A DNA stretch of 64,000 nucleotides from Collinsella aerofaciens (GTDB lineage: Bacteria > Actinomycetota > Coriobacteriia > Coriobacteriales > Coriobacteriaceae), in contig NZ_WWSY01000001.1 of NCBI RefSeq assembly GCF_009876115.1, positions 124,001 to 188,000 of the forward strand. The letters are read 5' to 3'. A model generated the notes under the pieces. The model did no database searches, was not told the DNA's origin, and saw only the letters and a program-made list of their open reading frames with translations. Positions within the stretch are counted from its first letter, which is position 1. Every line of letters begins with the position of its first letter. Below are positions 57,223 to 64,000 of the stretch, one piece after another. Position numbers and translations under genes: made by a program.

Positions 57223-58794
57223 ATGCGGTCGATTCTTCCCAAGGGGGAAAACAGGAAGCTCCACAGCATCGCGGCGCGCGCGATCGCCTGCGTTCTCGTC
57301 GCCCTGCTCGCGCTTTCCTTCGCGGGGTGCAGTGCGAGCCCGAACGCGACCGGTGGCACGGCGGGCTCTCAGGAATACACTGTGAGTGTCTCGCTTTCCG
57401 GTGGGTCAGGGCGAGCAAGCATCGCCTCACCCACCACAATTGTGAAGGATGGCGACACCTACACCGCGACCATCACCTGGTCGAGTTCGAACTACGACAA
57501 GATGACCGTCGACGGCGTGGACTACGCGCCCGTAAACGACGGCGGCAACTCCACGTTCGAGATACCCGTCACGCTCGACGAGGACATCGCCGTGTCGGCC
57601 GAGACCGTCGCCATGTCGACGCCGCACACCATCGAATACACGATCCACTTCGACTCATCCACCATGAAGGAGAAATCGGGCGACGATGCAAGCGGCGGCT
57701 CCCCTGCGGGAACGGCTTCAAGCGCCGCGGCCGACTTCCACAACGCCGATTTGGGCTGCGGCTGGGAGCCGACGGGGGCGCTTCAGCTTGAATACGCCAA
57801 GCACTTCACTGTCGACGAGTTCGAAGGCGGTCTGCGGCTTATCTGCGTTTCGAATGGGGAGCGTTTCCTCGTGGTGCCGCAAGATGCGAAGGTACCTGAT
57901 GGGTTGAGCTCCGACATCGCGGTCATAAGGCGCCCCGCCGACAAGGTGTACCTCGTGTCGTCGGCGACGATGTGCCTGGTCGACGCGCTCGATGCGAACG
58001 ACAATATCATCATGTCGGGCACGAAGGCCGACGATTGCTCGGTCGCAGGCTTCAAAAGCGCGCTCGAAAGTGGGGCGATCGCCTACGGCGGCAAGTACAG
58101 CGCGCCCGACTACGAGCGAATATCGGCCTCGGGCTGCACGCTCGCCATCGAGAACACCATGATCAACCACACGCCCGATGTGAAGGAAAAGCTGCAGAAG
58201 CTCGGGCTCGTCGTGCTCACCGAACAGTCGTCGAGCGAGCCCGAAGCACTCGGGCGCGTCGAGTGGATTAAGCTTTTCGGCGTCCTGTTCGACAAGGAAG
58301 ACGAGGCCGCGCACCTGTTCAACGAGCAGAAGGCCCGCGTCGAGCAAACGTCGGGGCTCGCGTCGTCAGGTAAAACCGTGGCGTATTTCTACATTAACTC
58401 GAACGGGGCCGCCGTCACGCGGCGGGCGGGCGACTACGTGGCGCAGATGATCGAGCTTGCAGGCGGCAGCTACGCGCTCGATGACGCGCAGGCGTCGTCG
58501 ACGTCAGGTTCGTCAGTAACGCTCGAAATGGAGCGCTTCTACGCGACGGCGAAGGATGCCGACATTATCGTCTACAACGGCACCATCGACGAGTCAGTTA
58601 CCACCTTGAACGACTTCGTAGGCAAAAACGCGCTATTGTCGCAGTTCAAAGCCGTGAAGAACGGCAACGTCTGGGTCACAAGCGCCGACATGTACCAGCA
58701 GATGACTTCTACCGCCGACATTATCGACGAGCTGCACGGGGCGTTCACCGGCAATGACGCGAGCGACTTCCATTATCTGAGGAAGCTCGGTTAG
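57223..58794 (+). CDS. Substrate-binding lipoprotein (BtuF/FecB type) with extra N-terminal domain
   Basis: 523 residues. Signal with lipobox FAGC (C36) and an unusually long n-region; an N-terminal domain like the preceding lipoprotein (SLSGGSGRASIASPTTIVKD, WSSSNYDKMTVDGVDYAPV); then from about 190 a helical-backbone binding protein (TPDVKEKLQKLGLVVLTEQS, GKTVAYFYINSNG, GDYVAQMIELAGGSYAL, KDADIIVYNG). Delivers its ligand to the permease that starts 4 bases later. Starts 4 bases after the preceding stop without a strong ribosome site, so coupling is likely. The ligand is probably a corrinoid, given the riboswitch. Confidence 0.88.
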   Translation: MRSILPKGENRKLHSIAARAIACVLVALLALSFAGCSASPNATGGTAGSQEYTVSVSLSGGSGRASIASPTTIVKDGDTYTATITWSSSNYDKMTVDGVDYAPVNDGGNSTFEIPVTLDEDIAVSAETVAMSTPHTIEYTIHFDSSTMKEKSGDDASGGSPAGTASSAAADFHNADLGCGWEPTGALQLEYAKHFTVDEFEGGLRLICVSNGERFLVVPQDAKVPDGLSSDIAVIRRPADKVYLVSSATMCLVDALDANDNIIMSGTKADDCSVAGFKSALESGAIAYGGKYSAPDYERISASGCTLAIENTMINHTPDVKEKLQKLGLVVLTEQSSSEPEALGRVEWIKLFGVLFDKEDEAAHLFNEQKARVEQTSGLASSGKTVAYFYINSNGAAVTRRAGDYVAQMIELAGGSYALDDAQASSTSGSSVTLEMERFYATAKDADIIVYNGTIDESVTTLNDFVGKNALLSQFKAVKNGNVWVTSADMYQQMTSTADIIDELHGAFTGNDASDFHYLRKLG

Positions 58795-58798
58795 CGCC

Positions 58799-59839
58799 AT
58801 GAGAAGCCGGTTTTCCATGGCATACGACGAATCGGGGCGCGCCGCGCGGTGTCGCGTCGTGACGGCGCTGCTCGCTGTTGCCCTCATCGTGCTCGTCGGG
58901 GCCAACCTGTGCATCGGGAGCGTGCTCGTGCCCGCAGACCACATCCCCGGCATCCTTTCGGGCGGCGCGGCCAATTCCATGGAAAGCCAGGTCATCTGGG
59001 AGATTCGCCTGCCGCGCGTGCTTTCAGCCGTGCTTCTCGGCGGGGCACTTTCGCTTTCCGGGTTCCTGCTGCAGACGTTTTTCAACAACCCCATCGCCGA
59101 CCCGTTCATCTTGGGCGTCTCCTCGGGCGCAAAGTTCGTTGTCGCGCTTACGATGATCGTGCTTCTAGGCGCGAACCAGGCCATGTCCTCGCCGGCCATG
59201 GTGGCCGCAGCGTTTCTGGGCTCGCTTATCACCATCGGCTTCGTGCTCCTCATCGCACGGCGCATAAGTTCCATGGCCATGCTCATCGTGGCGGGCGTCA
59301 TGGTGGGATACATCTGCTCGGCGGCGACGAACTTCCTCATCGCCTTCGCCGACGACCAGTCCATCGTGAACCTGCACAACTGGTCTTTGGGTAGCTTCTC
59401 GGGTTCGAGCTGGGACGACGTTGCGGTCATCGCGGTCGTGGTGATCACCGTGAGCGCATGCGTATTCGCGATATCGAAGCCCCTTTCCGCCTTCCAGCTG
59501 GGAGAAGCCTACGCGAAAAGCGTCGGCGTGAACGTCGCACGCTTCCGCGTGGTGCTCGTCCTTCTAGCGAGCATGCTCTCCGCCTGCGTGACCGCGTTCG
59601 CTGGTCCGGTGTCGTTCGTAGGCATCGCGGTTCCGCATCTCGTGAAGTCGGCGCTAAAGTCGTCGAAACCCATCCGCGTGATTCCTGCGTGCTTCTTGGG
59701 AGGCGCCATCTTCTGCGCGGGCTGCGATTTGATCGCACGTACGCTGTTCTCTCCCGTCGAGCTTTCCATCAGCGCCGTCACCGCCATCTTCGGCGCGCCG
59801 GTGGTTATCGCGCTCATGTTGAAGAAGCGGGTGAGGTAG
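58799..59839 (+). CDS. ABC transporter permease, FecCD/BtuC family
   Basis: 346 residues, about ten membrane spans. IRLPRVLSAVLLGGALSLSG, FNNPIADPFILGVSSGA and the coupling-region SFVGIAVPHLVK are classic for the cobalamin/siderophore permease family. The downstream ATPase starts at the base after its stop. Confidence 0.93.
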   Translation: MRSRFSMAYDESGRAARCRVVTALLAVALIVLVGANLCIGSVLVPADHIPGILSGGAANSMESQVIWEIRLPRVLSAVLLGGALSLSGFLLQTFFNNPIADPFILGVSSGAKFVVALTMIVLLGANQAMSSPAMVAAAFLGSLITIGFVLLIARRISSMAMLIVAGVMVGYICSAATNFLIAFADDQSIVNLHNWSLGSFSGSSWDDVAVIAVVVITVSACVFAISKPLSAFQLGEAYAKSVGVNVARFRVVLVLLASMLSACVTAFAGPVSFVGIAVPHLVKSALKSSKPIRVIPACFLGGAIFCAGCDLIARTLFSPVELSISAVTAIFGAPVVIALMLKKRVR

Positions 59840-61156
59840 ATGGGGGAATTCGTGCCGCGGCCCAAAAAGCTCGGAGGGAACATTCCATGCTTAGACAGTC
59901 CTGAGCTCGCACGAAAGCGCCAGAAGGCACTTTCGGCTCGTGCGGAACTGCGCGCGGAACGACTCCTCCGAGCGGAGTCGAACCTCGAAGCCCCGGTCGA
60001 AACGCAGGCTGACGGAGTTCCGCTTTTCCGCATAAGCGACCTGTCGGCGGGCTACGACAAGAAGGTCGTAGTCGGAGGCGTCGATCTGGAGGTTCGCGCG
60101 GGCGACGTTGTGGCGCTCATCGGGCCGAACGGCTCGGGCAAGTCGACCATCTTGAAAACCATCACACGCCATCTGGCACCGCTTGCCGGCGCGGTCGAGC
60201 TCGACGGGCGGGAGATTTCCCGATGGAAGACGGCGGAGTTCGCAAGGAACCTTGCCGTTATGCTGACAGATCGCCCCCGGACCGAGCTCCTCACCTGCCG
60301 CGATATCGTAGAGGCGGGAAGGCATCCCTACACCGGGCGAATGGGCACACTCTCGCCCGACGACCATAGTCGGGTCGACGAGGCCATGAAAACCGCACAT
60401 GTGGAAGAGCTCGCCGAGCGCGACTTCATGCAGATAAGCGACGGGCAACGCCAGCGCGTCATGCTCGCACGCGCCATCGCGCAGGATCCGCGTGTGCTCG
60501 TGCTCGACGAGCCCACGTCGTATCTCGATATCCGCTACCAGATCGACCTGCTGCGAATACTTCGACACCTTGCGAAATCGCGGAATGTGGCTGTCATCAT
60601 GTCCATCCACGAACTCGAGCTCGCGCAGAAAAGCGCCGACAAGGTGATTTGCGTGAAGGACGGCCGGGTCTTCCGCGCCGGCGTACCCGAGGACATATTC
60701 ACGCGCGAGACGATTGGCGAGCTCTACGGCCTTCAGCATGGCACCTTCAACGAGCGCTTCGGCAGCGTGGAAATTGGGCGCCCGCACGGCGATGCGCACA
60801 CGTTCGTCATCGCCGGCGCAGGTACGGGGTCGGCTGTGTTTCGCCAGCTCATCCGGCAGGGCAAGGCGTTCTACACGGGCGTTCTGCACGAAGGGGACAT
60901 CGACTGCGAGCTCGCGCGCGACCTGGCGGCGGAATGCGTGGCCGAGCGCGCCTTCGAGCCGATCGGGGATAAAACCATAGCCCGCGCCAAAGAGCTCCTC
61001 GTCCACTGCGCGCGCCTTATCGTGTGCCCCGCCGCCTTCGGCACCATTAACGCCCGCAACGCAGAGCTCGTCGAGTTCGCACGCTCGCACGGTATCGAGG
61101 TCATGCGAGCGTGCGAAGGCGCATCGGAGGATTCCCAATTGGGGTGGAAAGGATAA
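59840..61156 (+). CDS. ABC transporter ATPase (BtuD/FhuC type) with N- and C-terminal extensions
   Basis: 438 residues against about 255 for the family. Residues 1-60 are a charged R/A/E-rich extension; 65-300 the ATPase (GPNGSGKST with K101, signature ISDGQRQRVMLARAIAQDP, Walker B VLVLDEPTSYLD); 313-438 an extra alpha/beta domain (HTFVIAGAGTGSAVFRQLIR, FYTGVLHEGDIDCELARDLA, LIVCPAAFGTINARNAELVE) with a glycine-rich loop like a nucleotide-binding fold. Its role is unknown. Last gene of the riboswitch operon. Confidence 0.9.
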   Translation: MGEFVPRPKKLGGNIPCLDSPELARKRQKALSARAELRAERLLRAESNLEAPVETQADGVPLFRISDLSAGYDKKVVVGGVDLEVRAGDVVALIGPNGSGKSTILKTITRHLAPLAGAVELDGREISRWKTAEFARNLAVMLTDRPRTELLTCRDIVEAGRHPYTGRMGTLSPDDHSRVDEAMKTAHVEELAERDFMQISDGQRQRVMLARAIAQDPRVLVLDEPTSYLDIRYQIDLLRILRHLAKSRNVAVIMSIHELELAQKSADKVICVKDGRVFRAGVPEDIFTRETIGELYGLQHGTFNERFGSVEIGRPHGDAHTFVIAGAGTGSAVFRQLIRQGKAFYTGVLHEGDIDCELARDLAAECVAERAFEPIGDKTIARAKELLVHCARLIVCPAAFGTINARNAELVEFARSHGIEVMRACEGASEDSQLGWKG

Positions 61157-61173
61157 ACTGGACTTTCTTTTAA

Positions 61174-61416
61174 GGATCCTCAGGCTACAGCTCCTACGCC
61201 GGCGAGGTCTACAAGGCGCCGGAGAACCTCGTAAACAGGAATTTCCACGCCGACGAGCCCAACCTGCTGTGGCTCACCGACATCACCGAGTTCAGGCTCC
61301 CGGGCGGCGAGAAGGTCTACCTGAGCCCGGTCATCGACTGCTTCGGCGGGATGCTCGTCGCCTGGTCGATCGGGCTGGACCCCGACAAGCGCCTCGCGAA
61401 CTCGAGCCTGCGCCTA
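61174..61416 (+). pseudogene. IS3-family transposase (OrfB) fragment
   Basis: From 61174 the plus strand reads GYSSYAGEVYKAPENLVNRN, then LWLTDITEFRLPGGEKVYL and SPVIDCFGGMLVAWSIG, matching the integrase core of IS3 OrfB, including the first catalytic Asp (TDITEF) and probably the second (VIDCF). It is preceded in frame by TAA and breaks off after about 78 codons where tetR begins on the other strand. No start, no third catalytic Glu. It marks the right edge of the island. Confidence 0.8.
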
Positions 61417-62025
61417 ATCCAAGCGAGATTCCAGACTCGACAGGCCATTGAGAGTCAGGTCGTTGGCGACCTCCGAGACGCGCTCGATAGGAACCGAGCC
61501 GTCAGACAGCGCCCATGTGCGATAGATTCCGATAATACCCGACAGCAAAAACGCCAGATAGTAGTCGAACATCTCGTCCTTGAGACCGTGGGGCAGCAGA
61601 TCGCGCTCGGCAATCTCGTGCTCGAGCGGCGCGCGAAGACGAGCCATAAAATCATCGAGCGGAATGTTCTCGATCAGCTGACGATTGAGCACCAGGTTGT
61701 TGCACAGCGCCTCGTTAACGGTTTTAAAGAAGGTCGCCGCCGCGCCCAGGGCGCGCTCGTTGGTGTCACCGTCCATGGAAGCAAGCGTTTTCTCGACCGA
61801 GTCGACAATCATCTCCACCACATCGACGGCAATGGCATCGAGCAAGCCATCAACCGTACCAAAGTGCACGTAGAAGGTTTTACGGTCGACATTGGCCTCG
61901 CGCGCGATGGCACTCACCGTAATGTCTGCCAGCGGCTTTTCCATGAGCAAGCGCTCAAAAGCGGAAAGGATGGCATTGCGGCTGCGAACGATACGGCGAT
62001 CAATACGCGGTTTACTGGTGGCCAT
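61414..62025 (-). CDS. TetR/AcrR-family transcriptional regulator
   Basis: 203 residues. N-terminal helix-turn-helix domain (RSRNAILSAFERLLMEKPLA, ITVSAIAREANVDRKTFYVHF) and a helical ligand-binding C-terminal domain. ATG 62025 follows AAGGGAC. Its stop lies at the break point of the transposase fragment, so its extreme 3' end may have been altered by that event. The target is not obvious; the YbhN-like gene upstream on the same strand is a candidate. Confidence 0.88.
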   Translation of the reverse strand: MATSKPRIDRRIVRSRNAILSAFERLLMEKPLADITVSAIAREANVDRKTFYVHFGTVDGLLDAIAVDVVEMIVDSVEKTLASMDGDTNERALGAAATFFKTVNEALCNNLVLNRQLIENIPLDDFMARLRAPLEHEIAERDLLPHGLKDEMFDYYLAFLLSGIIGIYRTWALSDGSVPIERVSEVANDLTLNGLSSLESRLD

Positions 62026-62141
62026 GGGTGTGTCCCTTCGATATGCGAGCATTCATCAACAGATGAGAGATAATCTACGTAAGAGGATTATCCCCCATAC
62101 AGCTCAAATATGCCCCGCATCATGAAGAACGCACGACTGCC

Positions 62142-63449
62142 CTACCGCGACTTAGGGTGCTTCTTCTTATTGAGCGCCGACAGAGATACGCGGATACCGT
62201 CGCCCGTCTGGCGCACATAGGCTTTATGAGCCGGCTTAGCGGTCCCAGAAGCCTTCTGAGCGTGCTTCCTGGGATCAACGGTAACAGCATTCGTGGGGTG
62301 CGGCTTAGTGGGCGCAGAGGGCGTCTGAGGCTCGCGGCCGAGCTTGCGCATCACGCGATCCCAGCGCGCATGGATGCTCTCGTTGTGGGCGCTCTTAAGG
62401 CCCAGCAGGGGCGCAGCCAAAATGGTCGGCGCGATAAACGTAATGAGACGCCACAGCAGATAGCCGGCGGTCGAAGCCGACCCAAAGAAATGACCCAAGA
62501 ACAAAGCAAAGCCGCCCTCAGCGCCACCAGTTCCACCGGGCAAGGGAACCGCAGAGCTCAGCAGCTGGACAAAGGCGCTCGCGGCCATGACCGAGAAAAA
62601 GTCGACCTCGTGGTGGCCAAAGGCGAGCATCAGAAAATACGGCACCAGATAGAAAAACGCGAGCTGCAGCATGGTGATAAACACGGTGAGCAGCATGGAA
62701 GAAAAATGTCCGGCCGAAAGCTTGAACTTCTCGGAGAAGGAGTAGATCTCGCCATCGACAAACGAGCGCCATCCATCGATCTTAGTGGCCGAGACACCTA
62801 TGCGCTCGAGCCAATTGATGATGCAATGGGCGACGCGCGTGACGGTCTTAGGCATGAGCGCGACGGCGAAGATGCCGAGCAGGATGCAGCAGTGACCGCC
62901 AAAACTAAAGACGCACAGCAGCGTCATGTCGCCATAGCGCTCGGCAAAAAACGGCATGCGAGCAAGCAATAGGATAGCGCCCCAGGCAACGAGGCCAAAC
63001 TGATACACAATAAATCGGGTGAACTGCGTGGCACCCGCTTCGCCCACGTTTTGGCCCGCTTTGGTCAGGCGGTAGATCTGGGCAGGCGTAGAGCCCATCA
63101 TCATGGGCGTCAGGTTGCCAAAGAAGATGCCACTCGCCTCGACCGAGATCAGGTCGCGAATGCCGACGGGTGAATTGGGGTCGAGCCAGACGGCGATCGC
63201 ATAGGCCACAATGCCAAAGAACAGATACATAAACATGCAAAGACACGCGACAACGAGCCAGGGCGCCTGGACGCTCGACATAGCAGCCCAGAACTGCCCC
63301 ATCTGCCCGGTTACCACCAGATAGACGATATAACCCACCAGCACAACGCCGATAAAGATTGCGCCGCGGCGTGCGCTCTTATTGTCATCGCCGCCCGAGG
63401 CCTCAACCTCGACCTGGGGCTTGGACGTATGCTGAGAGGACTCCGTCAT
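62142..63449 (-). CDS. YbhN/AglD-type integral membrane protein (UPF0104, LPG synthase TM region)
   Basis: 435 residues with about eight spans. FFGNLTPMMMGSTPAQIYRL and SSAVPLPGGTGGAEGGFALF are the conserved motifs of the lysylphosphatidylglycerol synthase transmembrane (flippase-like) family, here without the C-terminal synthase domain. The C-terminal tail is basic and Pro/Thr-rich. ATG 63449 follows AGAAGGAG. Likely acts on lipid-linked substrates in the membrane; which is unknown. Confidence 0.87.
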   Translation of the reverse strand: MTESSQHTSKPQVEVEASGGDDNKSARRGAIFIGVVLVGYIVYLVVTGQMGQFWAAMSSVQAPWLVVACLCMFMYLFFGIVAYAIAVWLDPNSPVGIRDLISVEASGIFFGNLTPMMMGSTPAQIYRLTKAGQNVGEAGATQFTRFIVYQFGLVAWGAILLLARMPFFAERYGDMTLLCVFSFGGHCCILLGIFAVALMPKTVTRVAHCIINWLERIGVSATKIDGWRSFVDGEIYSFSEKFKLSAGHFSSMLLTVFITMLQLAFFYLVPYFLMLAFGHHEVDFFSVMAASAFVQLLSSAVPLPGGTGGAEGGFALFLGHFFGSASTAGYLLWRLITFIAPTILAAPLLGLKSAHNESIHARWDRVMRKLGREPQTPSAPTKPHPTNAVTVDPRKHAQKASGTAKPAHKAYVRQTGDGIRVSLSALNKKKHPKSR

Positions 63450-63556
63450 GAGACTCCTTCTAACAGTCAAAATATCTTGGTTATTGTACCCGTAAGGGCC
63501 ATAAGCAGAACGCAAAGCTCTTGTTCAAACGGGAATGACAGACAGTTGTTTGATAA

Positions 63557-63589
63557 TAAAAAACCCGGCCTTCCGTGGAAAGACCGGGT
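63557..63589 (-). terminator. Terminator of tRNA-Glu
   Basis: ACCCGGTCTTTCC and GGAAGGCCGGGT pair with one mismatch; TTTTTT follows on the minus strand. Confidence 0.87.
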
Positions 63590-63599
63590 ATCAGATGCG

Positions 63600-63676
63600 T
63601 GGTAGCCCGTACCAGATTCGAACTGGTGATCTCCGCCTTGAGAGGGCGGCGTCCTAAACCGCTAGACGAACGGGCC
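63600..63676 (-). tRNA. tRNA-Glu (CTC)
   Basis: 77 bases on the minus strand including an encoded CCA. Anticodon arm CCGCC-CTCTCAA-GGCGG with anticodon CTC; T-arm GGTTCGAATCC-type; D-arm TCGTCTAGCGGTTTAGGACG, typical of tRNA-Glu. Confidence 0.94.
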
Positions 63677-63710
63677 ACATGACATCTGCACTGCCGTGCT
63701 GCGAGGAAAT

Positions 63711-63739
63711 ATATTACGGGACAAAAAACATCAGCGCAA
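63711..63739 (-). promoter_or_regulatory. tRNA-Glu promoter
   Basis: On the minus strand TTGCGC, 17 bases, TAATAT. It lies 34 bases before the tRNA. Confidence 0.65.
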
Positions 63740-63804
63740 GAAGAAATTCCAAATTGCCGAAAAAATTGTCGGCAGGTTATGGAACGCGCAGGTCAACTGG
63801 TTAG

Positions 63805-64000
63805 CTAGTTCAAGTTGAGATGAGCCAGGAGGGCTTCGCGGTTGTTGGGGATGTTGTCCTCGATCACGGCGTCGAGGGCGGCGTTGAGAAGCTGTCCCAG
63901 CTCCGGCCCCGGCTTGACGCCGGCGCGGATCAGGTCGCCACCATTGATGGCAAGCATCTTGAGTGTATAGGGCTCCCCCGCCTGCAGCAGATCGTGGGCG
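63805..64000 (-). CDS. CCA tRNA nucleotidyltransferase / poly(A) polymerase family, partial (C-terminus)
   Basis: The last 65 codons of a gene that continues past the right edge. LKMLAINGGDLIRAGVKPGP, then ELGQLLNAALDAVIED, match the C-terminal region of CCA-adding enzymes, which add or repair the tRNA 3' CCA. Stop TAG at 63805-63807. Confidence 0.8.
   Translation of the reverse strand, partial: AHDLLQAGEPYTLKMLAINGGDLIRAGVKPGPELGQLLNAALDAVIEDNIPNNREALLAHLNLN

Overview
The window looks like a chromosomal stretch from a high-G+C Gram-positive gut anaerobe of the Coriobacteriia, most like Collinsella. This is an inference from gene content: a glgC/glgD glycogen operon, a LoaP-type antiterminator heading a rhamnose polysaccharide locus, lipoprotein rather than outer-membrane transport parts, Fe-S serine dehydratase, and a complete anaerobic cobalamin pathway.

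Layout. 1-5.3 kb (minus strand): a surface-polysaccharide operon, read loaP, initiating sugar transferase, rhamnosyltransferase, rmlA, rmlB, then an rmlC-rmlD fusion cut by the left edge. 5.3-6.2 kb: a long leader and gene-free stretch, then tRNA-Ala(GGC). 6.2-7.5 kb: a HAD phosphatase and thiamine pyrophosphokinase. 7.6-20.8 kb (plus): glycogen and maltodextrin metabolism, glgB, glgP, glgC, glgD, glgA, then a GH13-GH77 fusion; candidate operators with GGTAAAAC half-sites lie in front of glgB and of the fusion. 20.8-22.1 kb: an FmdB zinc-ribbon protein and an AT-rich orphan membrane protein. 22.3-33.1 kb: housekeeping genes (rsmB, fmt, def, priA, gltX on minus; metK, sdaA on plus) separated by long-stem palindromes. 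33.2-38.5 kb (plus): an L,D-transpeptidase and a MacA/MacB-like export system.

38.6-61.4 kb is a cobalamin island of more G+C-rich, CGCG-rich sequence. Seventeen minus-strand genes, nearly all overlapping or touching, encode the anaerobic route from cobalt-sirohydrochlorin to the finished cofactor: cbiF, D, L, G, H, ET, A, cobT, U, S, a CobU-like/CobC fusion, cbiB, cobD, cbiP, cobO, cbiC, cbiJ. Diverging from it, a cobalamin riboswitch precedes a Tat/lipoprotein CbiK chelatase, two lipoproteins sharing an uncharacterised domain, and a BtuCD-like transporter whose ATPase carries an extra C-terminal domain. The island is bracketed by transposase remnants: an IS21 IstA-like scrap with an in-frame stop on the left and an IS3 OrfB-like scrap on the right. 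This suggests acquisition by transfer.

61.4-64 kb (minus): a TetR regulator, a YbhN-type membrane protein, tRNA-Glu(CTC) and the 3' end of a CCA-adding enzyme gene. No rRNA, CRISPR array or intact insertion sequence was seen.
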